Source: Rhipicephalus microplus
Taxonomy: Eukaryota > Arthropoda > Arachnida > Ixodida > Ixodidae
NCBI RefSeq assembly: GCF_043290135.1
Contig: NC_134702.1
Coordinates: 73,924,417-73,988,416 of the forward strand
Reading direction: 5' to 3'
DNA: 64,000 bases
Shown here: piece by piece, positions 31,185-43,754 of the stretch
Numbering within the stretch: the first letter of the stretch is position 1
How the letters are laid out: each line of letters starts with the position of its first letter
The notes under the pieces: generated by a model
Seen by the model: only the letters and a program-made list of their open reading frames with translations
Databases searched by the model: none
Told to the model about the DNA's origin: nothing
Program-made: the position numbers and the translations under genes

Positions 31185-34100
31185 GTGACGAACGGTGCAA
31201 TAATGTCTTTCAACGATGACGGTGGCGTCGCGCGTGACGGCAGGAAGACCACCGCAACGCGGTTCGTGTTCACGCGTGAGGAGCGTGAACTGCTTGTCAA
31301 TCTGGTGACGCGGCACAAGGCAGTTATCGAAAACAAGAGAACTGACGCGCTCACCAAGCGCGCTAAGGACAGTGCCTGGGAAAAACTGACGAGCGAATAC
31401 AACAGCCAACCAGGCATTCGTCGCGTTACGGTGGCACAGCTGCGTAAGTTGTGGGACAATGAAAAGTCCAAGTGGAAGAAGAAACAGTCAGAGCAAAAGC
31501 GAAACTTGTATGCCACAGGTAAGTTTACGTTTGTTTACTACTGTAATCGGGAGTTTCGAATAGCACTAAGTTAGCAGGCCTCGTGGGCGTAGCGTTTGCG
31601 TATGGGGGTCATATATGAGTTTTCAAATTGCGTCTCTTGCGTAAGCGATCTGAAAACGCCCTAATAAGGGCATAGGTTCCGCTCTGAATTATATGTCGTA
31701 AATAAATGTGTACCTGCGAGAATTGTGCGAATCATAGGCGTGCACAGGGTTCTCTTTCAGGGGAAGGGGGTGACGGTTTTTCGCTTGCAGAAACATTTTT
31801 TAAATAGCATCACGTCGTCATCGTTCTTTTTTTTTGTCGGCAAAATCTTCCTGCACTTTTTTTCGCCACCGGGTGGCAAGTGTGTCATTTCATTATGAAT
31901 TGAGAAATGCTTTTGCTCAGTTTGAACGTGCTTTGCACTCTATATACATATATATTATATATAAGTGCAAGTTTTGGTTTCTTTGTCAGTATTTCTATCT
32001 ATTTTTGCAGGACATAATTTTTTCTCGAACTTATATCACTTTACAGTTTTTTCTCTTAATTTCTTTTCTTGTATTTACTGATGTATATTTCTTTATTTAC
32101 TTTGTACTAGCCCCTCTTACTCGATTCCGTATTGGGCTTTGTAACGTATGATGAATAAATAAATGAATGAGTAGTAGTAGTAGTAGTACATTAAATAGTT
32201 ATCTGTGTACCATACATTTTCGCTGCCTATTTCTCTCGCATATGCGTTGTCTTCCTTAAGCACTTTCTTTGTGCTGTCACTTGAAATTTCAATGTATCCA
32301 CGTAACAACATTTTCGCACCTTAGGGGGCGGGCCATCTACCTGCCGGCCAATGAGCCCTTCATTGGCGCTAGTTGGAGCGGCGGCATCACACATGGGGAC
32401 ACGGCTCCAGAACCCTTATGACAGCGATGGAGTCCACCTCAATCAGCCAGTGCTTTCTTTATCGCCGTCGCGGATTTTCGAGAGCATGCTCACTGGTAGC
32501 CAAGACAACACGGAAGAGCTGCTTGGTAAAAGACGAATGGGCAAAAACTGTCAGATGTAGCAACGGTCGTGCTGCTATATTGCATCAACTTTCTCATGTA
32601 TACAATGTGGGAGGTGTTGCGTTTCAATGTTGTTTTGTTTTGTGACTAATGCCTCTGTTCCTACCATTTGCATATACATTTTACTAAAATTTACGTGTAC
32701 AAATAATTCTCATTCTTATTACAAGAACATGCCATGTTGTTAACAGAAAGTAATGCTATGTAATAAGCCTGCTATTACTCTTTTAAAACGTTCCTAGCAT
32801 AATTTGACGTGGTTCAGCAAGTACTTGTGGGACACATACATTTCACATCATGGGTGGCCTTATAATAAGCCCAACTTTGGAATTGTATTTCAACTTTGCT
32901 TTTGTGTGCAGATGCCCTTTTCCCAGCGCCACTTCCCGGCAGCAAGAGGCTGACTAGCCCACGAGCTAGTACTCTTGATTTGCCAGGGATAGAATTCGCC
33001 AATTTAATCAATATTTTTGCTACAACTGAAGCTCATATTCGTGAAGGACAGTCGCTTTCTTTATTGTGTTTGTGTCTGATACCGTATGCATGCACATGAA
33101 GTATCTGTCACCATGTGTGATTACTGGTAAGGGGCTTGCATGTTTGCAGAGTGGCGGTGTTGCATGCCACCAGCTCACACTATTTATTTTCATATTTACA
33201 ACTGTTATTACTTTTTATATTTCCATCACGTACTGATTTGTTAAAAATGTCGCGTGTTCACGTAGAAGCTTGGAAACACACAAATATTTGTGCCTCTACC
33301 ATAAAGAGGCTTTTCTGATTACGTCGCATGCCAGCAGAGCACCAGTTCTGCTTCTTTTGTATGTGCAGACACAACCAATTTCATGCCATGGCCAGCTGTT
33401 GGAGTCACCAAGAGCTATGGGTTTGCCGACATCGGGAGCACAGGCACCGCTAGTCATACGGCCCAACTGCATGCAACTATAAAAGTGCTGGCGACATGGC
33501 TTCTCGGGTTGTGTGACTAACATAAAACAGGAATATTGAAGATAAGTTATTTCTACAGTTTTATGTAAAATTAAGCCTGCCTTTTGCATGAAATATGTGG
33601 TTAACGTATATCACACACTTCAGAAAAAGGATGTGGGTAAAGTTATTTTAAATAAAATGCTGCTGAGGTATTCCGCAGTAAAGGTCTCTTAGCTACTGCC
33701 ATAGCGATATTGAGGTTGGACAGAACAGTATTATGAATTATGTGTGCAAGTAACAGGCCAGGCATGACCCGGATAAATTGCCACACTTATCTTTTACTTT
33801 CAGGCCTGATGCGTGATATAAAACGTGCTTGTATTTATACTTGCAGCAGCATATAACAGTCATGCTGACAATGCTTACACGTGTTACGTTTCCCTACCTT
33901 ATGCAATTGTATTGTGTGTGTGCAGACGAGACAATTCAGCCACAACTGCGATCGAGCGAGGGTGCTGGTTCCCCAGGACCTCATACTACACAGCCACCCA
34001 TGGAAGGTGCTTGCGCAAGCTGTCCCTCTGACACCTTGGCAGTAGTTGCTCCTGGAAACGAGGAGTCACGAACAGCAGCAGCAGCTCCAGAAGAAAATGG

Positions 34101-34464
34101 AGAAAATTTAGTTGGTGCAGGAGAACGCCCACGGCCAAAATCAACGCGAAGCCGCCTAGCAGCCATAGAGCGTGTGCTCGCCCCAGAAGCTACGGCCCGA
34201 ATGGAGGCCCTGAAAAATGATGAGCAGCGCAAGGCACAGCTGCATGCCCTGGAGCTGCGCTTGCGTAAGCAGCAGCTCTTGCACCAACGAAAAATGCACA
34301 GGATGCAAGTGCAGCGGGAGCAGGAGCTGCATAAAATGCAAGTGCAGCTGTTGGAGCAGCAGCTGGAGCAGCAAAAATGGCGCTTCAACATCGAGCGCCA
34401 GAAGCTCCTTTTTGAACTACAGAAAAAACAGCAGCGCATAGAAACCCAGCCGGAACAAAAATAA
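31185..34464 (+). CDS. Harbinger second protein (Myb/SANT-like DNA-binding)
   Basis: Proposed exons: 31185-31518, 32325-32525, 32912-33040, 33926-34464. Phases agree at every junction (1,1,1) and the sum is 1203 nt, 400 residues. Exon 1 holds a trihelix Myb/SANT-like domain: FTREERELLVNLVTRHKAVI ... VAQLRKLWDNEKSKWKKK. The middle is Ser/Pro-rich. The last exon encodes a long Gln/Leu/Arg-rich coiled coil (LRKQQLLHQRKMHRMQ onward). AATAAA lies at the stop. In this superfamily such a partner carries the transposase to the nucleus and binds the ends. An extra exon near 33370 is possible. Exon 3's donor (GTGAAG) is the weakest call; Met at 31203 is an alternative start. Confidence 0.75.
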
Positions 34465-34685
34465 AGCATGTGTGCAATCTCACACACCTGATGCTTTTAT
34501 TCAAAAGACATCTGCAACAGCTCCATGTGTGATAAAAAATATTTATTGTTGCGAGTCAGCAAGGATGAAAAGAAAACCTAAAACGTGACGAATTCAGGAA
34601 CTTTTCAGCATGCTCCCGTATTTGAACATGCATAGATTTCGCAATCTGAGGTTGTTGGTCTACTCAAAAGAACATGTTACACAAT

Positions 34686-36798
34686 TTATTCATTAGGCGA
34701 GGTAAATGCACGAGTAATCAGCCGCATTCGGCATTGAGATCCGAGTAGGGTGTCGGCTTGGTTCGCCACATCAGGCTGCTGCCGCCTTGAGTGTTGTGGA
34801 ATAATCACAGGTGGTGGTTCCGCGTCTTGCCTTAAGACTGCAAGGTTGTGTAGGGCAGCACAGGCCGTTGTAATGACGGCGGAGCGCTCCGCCAAGTTTT
34901 GTAGCCCCATGTCTAAACATGGGAAGCGACGTTTCCACACGCCAAAGGCCCGCTCGATCGTGTTTCTAGTGCGCATGTGAGCTGCTTGATACCTATGCAA
35001 AGAAATCATTGTCGTATTACTGTACGAACCTACACTTATTAAACGATACACTTGAGTATTATGGTCAGGCCGCTAGTCAAAACTGTTGCTGCTAATATGC
35101 CGATTCTATTGTAACGTGGGATATATTCAGGGCACCAAAAACGATACATGTACCACGCTTATTGTAATAAAAGACTTCAAGCGCGATAGGTAGCACACAC
35201 GTACACGCTTCATTCTGGAGATGAAAGTTAAAGGGTTATACAGGCGTACTAACCGGCTCTCAGGGCTGTCCGGTGGCGGGTCAGACATCGGTGTCATGAG
35301 GAAAGACGTGCAGCGGTATCCGGCATCGCCAAGTAGGATACCTGGTACTTGTTTTTTCTCGTACAGAACACGTGCACGACTGTTGTCGAAAATACGACTG
35401 TCATGCACTGATCCCGGCCAGCTCGAAACGACGTCGTATAATTGTAGCTTTGGCCCTGCAATCACCTATCGAAAATGCAATACATGTTATACTGTGTTTT
35501 TGTGCTGAAGCAGCCGTCTACTACGAACGTATTTAATGCCTGCATGATTTTGTTTCAGTGCAGTAGTATTCACTTATGTTTCAAAGTGCAAAGCTACCGT
35601 CATAAAAATTTAAAGCTATTCCTTTTGTGGGCCAATATCAGCTGCATTCACGGGACAGGCGTCATCGCAGACGAAAAACTCATGGAATATATGTGACGCC
35701 ATTCGGATCGCTTTGCAGCCAGCACTCGCAAGAGAGGGGTGAATTACCACTGCAACCAAAAACTTCAGTCCCCCCCTTCCACTCCACCCCTAGCATTGCA
35801 AATGAGACCTGGGCCTGCTCGCTCATCTCGCAAATTGCTTAGCGCGGACTGAAAGAGGACCGCGAGATAACATGTGATGTTTGGTGTTGCAGCAAGCAAT
35901 CCATGGGTTTAAATCGCGCTTTGGTCTTTCTTGTGAATACAGCTTTACTGGGTTGCAAACAAGCTAAACAAAATAATAAAAATACGCCACGTTGTTACAA
36001 TAGCATGCACGGGGTTTTATAATCGAATTATCTACAATGAAGTTTTTTTTTGCTAATATGCAGCCCATGGAATGCCTTGTGCAATGTTAATGTTGAATTA
36101 CTACATTTTAGAAGTACTGCAAAGCTTTCAACGTTAGCAGCGAAGAATGAGCAAGTTACCTGAACATTTATGGAGAAGTACCCCTTCCGGTTGCGGTAAA
36201 CTTCGCCATTCGGCCCACCAGGTGATTTGATACGGACGTGGGTGCAATCTATGCAATCTGTCACACCGGGAAACTTGGCGATCCGGTAGAATTCCACCAT
36301 CGTCTCACGGAACCTGTCATCGGAGTTAGGGAAATTCACGACAGCCGGGAACAAGTGCTTCGCGATCAGCCGTGACAAACGTTCGATGACGCGGCTCACC
36401 GTCGGTTGAGACACACTCACCAAGTCGCCCATCACTACTTGAAAAGTACCCGCTCCATAAAAGCGCAGCGTAATCAGAAGCTGCATCACAGGTGGAAGAG
36501 GGTGGCCACGATTGCTACAGCTCTCCTCAAATGGCAAGCACTCAAGTAACTTCTTCACGCTCCTCTTGGAGAAGCGATAGCGGGCGAGAAATTCCCTGTC
36601 TGTGAAGTGCTCCGTGGGGTTCAACCGGTCTCTCAATTGTTGGCATGGTATGCTTACACAGTCGTCCACGTCGCCAAACAGCTCGTCGACGCGGAGAACA
36701 TAATCGACGAACGACGCGTAGTCCGCCATGATACTTGGCTCGAGGGATGATTCAAGGTAGCTCGATCGCTTCCTTGGAAATCTCGAGGAAACGCTCAA
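34686..36798 (-). CDS. Harbinger (HARBI1-like) DDE transposase
   Basis: Exons 36798-36160, 35465-35254 and 34992-34686 join in frame to 1158 nt, 385 residues. The N-terminal third has a helix-turn-helix region (LITLRFYGAGTFQVVMGDLV SVSQPTVSRVIERL). Catalytic blocks follow: CIDCTHVRIKSP with the first Asp, WPGSVHDSRIF, LLGDAGY with the second Asp, and TIERAFGVWKRRFPCL with the Glu. All are intact. Donors are GTAACT and GTTAGT, acceptors TTCGATAG and TTGCATAG. Met at codon 24 (MADYASF) is an alternative start. The gene converges on the Myb-like gene with about 220 bp between stops. Confidence 0.9.
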
Positions 36799-36918
36799 GA
36801 TTTTCTCAAGTGAAGGAAGCGTTTCAAGTGAAGGGCGGTTTGTGAATGCGAAAACGCCACTTAAGGAGCGTTTCGAGTGAAGGGTCGAGTGAAGGAGCGT
36901 TTGTGAATACGGGCCTTA

Positions 36919-38150
36919 GTCCTTTCAGCCCTGAAGTTTTTATTTTGGTTGGATACACTTTTTGTGCGCGTTTTTTTTTTTCGTAGTAAGGACCTCAGAA
37001 GACCGCAAACGAAAAATTGAGCCATTAATACAAGCATTTTTGGTATAATTAAGGTGGCTTCAAATTAGGCAATCTGGATCAGTGATTGAAAAAAGAAAAA
37101 AATGGCTTTTTTTTTGCCAATCAATGGTATACACAAAATGAAAACCGACGTCTTAATTATCAGCCTAATAATCACTGAAACAGCTTTGGTACGTCGTCCC
37201 TAAAAGGGCGCTTATCCCTCTCAACTTACGCACCTCGGCTTCACGGAAAACCTCGGTCGCGCTTTTCCTCTTTGTGACTGCTACCTCTGCAAACGTGCCA
37301 CTATATTGATGTCAATATCAGTGTGGATCATTGAAGAATCATGCCCCCAAGAATGAACAGTATTGGTTACGTTTCCTAGATACCAGGGGAAATGTTGTGC
37401 GGTGGTGTCAATTGACTCCGCCAAGGCCGGAAGGGTTAATAAGCTAACATCTTCATTTCTACCCGTCATGACGAAGGGATATCACGTCCGTTGAAATTGT
37501 TTGCGCGCTTGAAGATAAATGAAATAGCATAACTGATCTCTCGTAGGAAACAGTGCAATACGAAAGTGAAATGTGTCTTTAGAATGGTAGTTAAGTGCTT
37601 ATCGTGCACTGTTTGGCCACTATATAGACTGGCAAAATGAATGTTATAGCAACAAATTGCAATGTCATGCAAAGACCGCCAATTCACTTTAAATTTGCGT
37701 AGCACTTTTTTCAAGCAAAAAGGGCGCACGGAAATATGATGTACAGGATGAGCGCGAACTAACAATTGGCACCACCTGACACTTAGACCACTGTGCTCGA
37801 ACACACAGAAGGACCTACTGTACGAACGCGCAAGTGCAAAAGGGGGGCGAACAATTTGCACAGTTGTTATTTGTGTGTGATCAGCGCGCTTCTCTCGCAA
37901 GTGTAGCCGCTGCAGCGGCCAAAGTGGCCTTAGTCAATGCCACTTGGATAATTTCAGGCCTGCTCACTGTGTCGAGCACTGGCTCAGGCGTCACTCCGTT
38001 TTGACCAGTGAGTTTCGCTGCCCAGACGTGCCTACGCTTGCTCTCGTCGCTCGACGGACATCGATTGCCAAGCCCGACGAAAGTTTTCGTGGCGTGCTAG
38101 TGTTCTTGTTGGCGACTTTAGCGGACCATTTTTTTCTGTGTCCGTGAACT
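36919..38150. other. Gene A intron, no gene; dispersed repeat at 37590-37900
   Basis: The only recognisable item is the stretch similar to 11010-11300 (see that entry). The 144-codon frame on the minus strand at 37466-37900 lies over the repeat and shows no family resemblance. Confidence 0.55.
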
Positions 38151-38152
38151 GC

Positions 38153-38360
38153 AGCGTGGATATGTGATGCGTTTTGTGTACTGGATATTCGCAATCTGTG
38201 CGGCAGGAAATCCGAACGGTTGTGCGATGCTGCGTGGCGAATCGTCGCGGCAAGGGGACCGATGCTGCGAGTGTTCTCGTTTCCTAAGGACAACCGAAGA
38301 ACGAAATGGGAACGTGTCGTTCGTCAAGCTGACGTCGACATCCGTTTTCTTCGTGACTGA
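38153..38360 (+). pseudogene. Possible THAP-domain fragment
   Basis: One frame reads MLRVFSFPKDNRRTKWERVV, which resembles the THAP signature (F.FPkd..rr..W...v.r), followed by RQADVDIRFLRD and a stop just before a GTATGT donor-like site. Upstream in the same frame are C..FC and further Cys but at unusual spacing for the C2CH zinc site. It could be a fragment of a P-element-like transposase or of a THAP gene. Weak call. Confidence 0.3.
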
Positions 38361-39120
38361 AGGTATGTAAGTGCGTGTGTTCGTATAACGTATTTTAAGT
38401 CGTTCCAATGACCCCATTGCCACTATGTTCCGTTCTTGCTCCGAATTAAAGATGCCAGGTGTGCGTCTGACTTCGGCAGGCATAGGCCCTGACAATAAAT
38501 TAATAAACGTGTGTAGCAGAACATTTTTATAGCAGGAGTTTTTTTCTTCGGGGTCAGTAAACATTTGCTATTGGCGATTAGTGCCGTGGACTTGTATTAT
38601 CTCTGTCCATTTGGTTGACAGAAATGGAAGGAATGCTGTTGCATTACTTAGTGCATTGGTTTTGTGCATAGTATTTTCTTGCCGGTATTCATATTACGTT
38701 ATTGCAGTACTTTTGCGGCCAGCAACTTAGTATAATACGTTTTCTTGAATTTAAGATACGTGTAAGACACGGTAAAATGCTTTCTTAACTGGTTTTCAGG
38801 CACGTAATTTCTACTTCAAGCTACAATAATTAAGAACCACTGCCAAAAATATACCGATTCAAGAGCTGGCAGTGTGGTAGAAGCGTGCACGGCGGCTACA
38901 CGGTTTAGTATAGACCCAGTGCTAACAGTTTTCCCAGGTCCGAAGTTATATGGCCGACTACGCGCCACTGCGAGAGGGGCCAGACCAAAAGAGGAAATGC
39001 CGCTTGTTTTGTCGGTCGCAAGCGATTTTCGTGAATCAAATATTTCGTTTTCTGTTGCAATGGTCATCGCCCTGATATTGTGCTGAATACCATACTTTTG
39101 GCAGCAGCACACTCGCTCTT

Positions 39121-39152
39121 CAATAACTACGTGTCTATGTAGACACGTAGTT

Positions 39153-39156
<4 letters not shown>
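39121..39156. repeat. Perfect 17-bp-arm palindrome next to a (TG)n tract
   Basis: CAATAACTACGTGTCTA and its exact reverse complement are separated by two bases. The right arm runs straight into the (TG)n microsatellite. Confidence 0.9.

Positions 39157-39198
<42 letters not shown>
39155..39198. repeat. (TG)n microsatellite
   Basis: About 22 TG units, followed by GAGAGAGA. Confidence 0.95.
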
Positions 39199-39205
<7 letters not shown>

Positions 39206-39716
39206 ATAAAAGTTACCGCATGTATTTTGTTAATTTCTTGGTTCCTCAAAATTTGTACTTATGGATCGACCAAACGTTCTATAGCGTCAATATTTGGCTT
39301 TTTCGTTCAAGAAATGGCTCACAGGTGAGTCTCCAAATGCCTTAAAGCGCAATATTTTACTTCAACCAGCACCTTTTTTGACCCAAAAGGCAGAATGAAG
39401 CGGTGAAGCAAGTAAAACCTGCCCCGAACGATTTGTCTTTTAACGGGAGACGATTGTGGCAGTGAAGTCACAGACTTCCGTACGCGCGCTCGCTCGGACA
39501 ACACGAGTGACGTCGCGGCGGCAGTGAGCGGGCCTGATAATCTTCTTGGTGGCATCGCCTTAGTTCCCCCTGTAACTTTAACGCACAATAGCGGTGAAGG
39601 CCCAAGACATACAAACCGCAGCGATCACGATATAAGTGTGGGCACGCAAGCGAACACACCCTGTTGAGGCACAAGCCCATCGCAACGTCTGGGACCAGGA
39701 GGGGCGACGACCTTTA

Positions 39717-42700
39717 AGTGCCAACCACTGGCATGCGTATGCACGCGCCTACGCGTCAAAAGCGTGTAGTCGCGCCTGTGGGGAAAAAGGGCGCGCAACT
39801 ACTGGCACGCGTCGACCGCGTTGACGCCCACGCGTCCAAGGCCGATGCACAATGTTGCTTGATCTTTTGGCTTAGAACTGTCCAAGTTCAGCACAGAACG
39901 GCACGTTCTCAACTGGAGCGGGAATGTATGTTTTAGAGGATATGAGAACACGTTAACAAGTTGATAGCGCTTCAACCACCACAGTTTAGACTATTTTGGA
40001 AGTAATTGACATTTCAGTGCCCAAAGTAACTACAGCGGTATGCACCAGAAATCAACATCGGTGCGTGCGCCGCTCCCGCGAAGGAACATTCGCGTCTAGC
40101 ATACTGTACGTCTATCATAGGCGTGTGCAGGGTTCTCTTTAAGGGGGGCTGGGGGGCAAAAGTTTGTCCCAGTGCCCCTCCCCAGGGCTGACTTAGCACC
40201 CCCTCCCTATTATGTTAATATATTGAGTTGACATTGAGCTTTCCCCCCCCCCCTCCTCTCTGCGGTGAATGAAGCGTGGCTGCCCTCCTGATCAGGTTTA
40301 CAAACCACCGGGTTTCTATGCCTGCACTACCAAAGTTACTAACAATATCGTGCATATGCTGGTATCTTCAGTATATTTACACAACATATTTTATATCAGT
40401 CAACTTAATAATCACGCCTGCAACTTCATGATCTGACAGATTTAAGTCAGTCATAAGACTACAATTGAGGCCAGAGTAGCAGGCTTTCGGCTGATGTGTG
40501 TGTTCGAAATATCCTCTAATGCAACAAAGCACACCTGGTTGTTATTGATACAACTGATATTGACCATAAGATAGGAACCAAATACTGCGTAGAATGCCTT
40601 CGGGCATTTTCCATAGTCGAAATGTGCTCTAATGCAACTAACTGTGCCTGACACTTCATGATGTGACAGATATCGGTCATAATATTGCAACTGACCCCTG
40701 TATGGAAGACTTCTGGGCGTTGTCTTTAGTCAAAGTATTCTCTAAAACGACAAATGACACCCAACTGTTCATGAAGTCACAGATATAGGTCATAATATTA
40801 GAACTGAAACCTTAATGCAAGACTTCTGTACGTTGTCTTTAGTCAAAGTATTCTCTAAAACGACAGATGACACCCAACTGTTCATGAAGTCACAGATATC
40901 GGTCATAATATTAGTTCTGAAACCTTAATGCAAGGTTTCTGGACGTTGTCTTTAGTCAAAGTATTCTCTAAAACGACAGACGACACCCAACTGTTCATGA
41001 AGTCACAGATGTTGGTCATAACATTGGAATTAAATCCTTAATGGAAGACTTCTGGACGTTATCTTCAGTCAAAGTATTCACTAAAACGACAAGCGACACC
41101 CAACTGTTTATGAAGTCACAGATATCGGTCATATTGGAACTGAACCCTGTATGGAAGACTTCTGGACGTTGTCTTTATTCAAAGTATTCTCCAAAATGAC
41201 AAATGACGCCCAACTCTTCATGAAGTCACAGATATCGGTCATAATACTGGAACTGAACCCTTCATGGAAGGCAGCCAAAATGTTCTCCAATGCAATAAAA
41301 CACACCCGACACATCATGATGCAACAGATATTAGTGACCAGATCGGAACCGAGCACAGCGTGGAACACTTTCGGATGGTATATTTATTTTCAAATACGGC
41401 TGCTCACTGTGAGGCTACAGCGAAAGTGGCGTACATATATACAAAATGAAAGGATTTAAACAGTAATATCACGTTAAGTGTGCCAAGGTAAACAAATATC
41501 ACTACCCTTGAGTGCACCCCTGTAATAAATGAGAGAAATAGGACATTATTATAATACAAGTGCCTCCAAAAAGTCAGACACACTTGTATTAGGAATCAAA
41601 CCAAGTAGATCAATCCAGTGTTTGATAACTTTATTTGAACGTGTTAGAGAGCTCTACAAATGACTTCTAAGCTGGGTGGGGATTGCAGATCAGTGCTGTG
41701 TTGAAGACTTCAGCACTCTGCTGGTAATTTAAATATCCTTTAACATCTACAAAATGCATCTGACACTTCTTGATGAGACAGACATTTGTTTTGAGATTAC
41801 AGCCAAGCACTGTGGCTTTCACATGTCATCAATTGTCAAAATACCCTCTAATGCAATAAAGCATGCCAAAAATTTTTGATGGGACAGATACCGATCAAAG
41901 TATTGCACCAGAGCACCGTACCGAAGTTTTGGCAAGTTTTCCAACAGAAATAAACTGAATATGTTTAAGTGCATGCGTATATATAATCCAAGTTAATGCA
42001 TCTACTAAAAAACTGAACAGAAATGAAGGACTCCTTGGAAACACATACAAATATTCAATGTTCGGAACCATCGAATATCTTCAGCTCATTACAGTCTGGA
42101 GGAACAGATAATTACATGCACAGCTCAGAAAGCTCTCGTAAGTCACATGAGATACTTTTTGCATTTCTTCTATACAAAGTGCAGTACCATACTAGTGCAC
42201 CTTCATTAATTCTGTGCATACATGTGGTGATCTTCTCTTCCAACAATCGTGTCATCGTGCAGCTGATTTCAAATCAGGTGCTTCTCATAAGGTTTTCACT
42301 TATCTGTCCAGCTGTAAACAGAACGCGCGTTATGTTATAGTAAACTGTAAAACGACGGAGAAGCGCCATTGTATGCCTATAGCAATGAGTAGCAGAATGA
42401 ACTATAAATTAAGAATGTGTGTGTTAGAATGCCTCCAAACAACGTATGTGCTACTGAGCGTGGCAGAGAAGCAGAAGAAGCGAGAAGTGAAATAGCAGGC
42501 AATACCAGCAGCACTTAATCATGCAACTTTCTTTTTCGATCACCACAGCAACGCACGCTCGAGTTTCTGTCTTGTAAGTGAATGGAAATGAGACCGCTGA
42601 CAGCTCAATGTGTCAGCGTCGCTGGTACCCGACACGAAGTCACATCTCACTGCTACCAACCAGCGCACGCTTGTTATTAGCTTGGCAACACACGAAAACG

Positions 42701-43569
42701 ATTAGCACCGAAGCCAACGAATGTTTCCGCGTCATACAATTCGCGAATACACTTATATCAGTACGTACGTTTTCACATCACGGAAATGTGTTGGCTAGTG
42801 CGAGGTTCGCTTTCAGCGATGATGAATACCAATGTTGAAAACAAACACAGTGCAGATAAAAACTCCTCCGTATGAACTACGTGATATTTCGGGCGTCGTA
42901 TATGGTGTCTATGTTGCGACGGAAACTACCGTAGAGTTTTTTCAGCCGATGTGCCTCGCATGTGCTGGTTCATACAAACTAGATGGTAGAGGCCTGCGCT
43001 GGATGCAGATGACACCGCTCTGAATTGCCTCCGCGGTAGGTGAGGGCTCACGCTCAAACCTTCGAACCTCCGAAGTCTGTTTACACTCGTTTTTGGCACA
43101 GAAAGTCACAGATCAAAGCACAAGAACACCGACATGCTCCTTTCGCTCGGCCGACGATCGCACACGGGACCGGCGCTAGCATAGCCGGCCGGCATTCGCT
43201 GGATTTGTCGGCGTCGCTCGAACTCAGCACGAAATAGCGTCACGCTGGTAGCACTCGCCGTCGTTCGTCGTCGTTCTAGATTACGAAGCGGTCATTCAGG
43301 AACGTTTGGAGTAGTTTTCATGCTTGCTTTCAGCACTCGGCTGTGCCTTCGAAGCGGCGGCCATTAGGCACAGCATTTGGAGTCATCGCGGCCTCTGGCT
43401 GGCTGGCACCGCTGTACGCGTGGTGACGTAGCGTACGCGAGGCGAAATATCAAGCCCGGCTTGATCCCTCGCGCCTGCTCGCGTATGCCCCTCCGACGTC
43501 GACGCCGAGAGGCGCATTTGACGTTTTTGACGCGTAGACGCGAGCGTACGCGTGCCAGTGGTTGGCACT
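39717..43569. mobile_element. 3.85-kb non-autonomous DNA element with TTA target duplication
   Basis: The ends are inverted repeats of about 50 bp with a few mismatches: AGTGCCAACCACTGGCATGC at the left and the reverse complement of AGTGCCAACCACTGGCACGC at the right. Each end abuts TTA (39714-39716 and 43570-43572), suggesting a PIF/Harbinger-type transposase in trans. No transposase-like frame is inside; instead there is a ~117-bp minisatellite (40440-41400) and AT-rich sequence. The ends differ from those of the nearby Harbinger element, so a different helper would be needed. Confidence 0.7.
40440..41400. repeat. Minisatellite, unit about 117 bp
   Basis: About eight units, most regular between 40700 and 41280. 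Each contains CTTCTGGACGTTGTCTTTAG, AGTATTCTCTAAAACGAC, CACCCAACTGTTCATGAAG and a CAGATATCGGTCATAAT stretch. More diverged units continue at both ends (about 40480-40700 and again at 41690-41930). Frames crossing it reflect the period, not a gene. Confidence 0.85.
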
Positions 43570-43754
43570 TTAGAGTGCCCCTTGCCGACACTTTGTGCCA
43601 TCTCGCCAATGCAAACAAGAACATGCCGATGTCGACAATCTATGAGCACGAATTCCATTAGCAAGGTGATAAACGGGCGTTTTCTGGCCGTGGCGTTTCG
43701 AGCTGCGCGTCGCGCAGCCACAAGTCGTCGGTGCGACTTCAAGTGATGAAGATG

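Larger units (their letters stand above)
30730..36915. mobile_element. Full-length PIF/Harbinger DNA transposon
   Basis: 6186 bp. The ends are perfect terminal inverted repeats of at least 28 bp starting GGCCCGTATTCACAAACGCT, flanked on both sides by TTA (30727-30729 and 36916-36918), the target duplication typical of this superfamily. Inside are two convergent multi-exon genes: a Myb/SANT-like DNA-binding protein (plus strand) and a DDE transposase (minus strand). Both can be joined from exons without a stop or frameshift. Subterminal copies of ACGCTCCTTCACTTGA-like words occur near both ends and may bind transposase. Confidence 0.92.

Noticed and set aside
33370..33482. Possible extra exon of the Harbinger Myb-like gene
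   Set aside because: It has an AG acceptor, but no donor keeps the phase required by the next exon; the gene joins in frame without it.
40440..41400. CRISPR-like array
   Set aside because: Units are head-to-tail ~117-bp repeats without unique spacers; this is a eukaryotic minisatellite.
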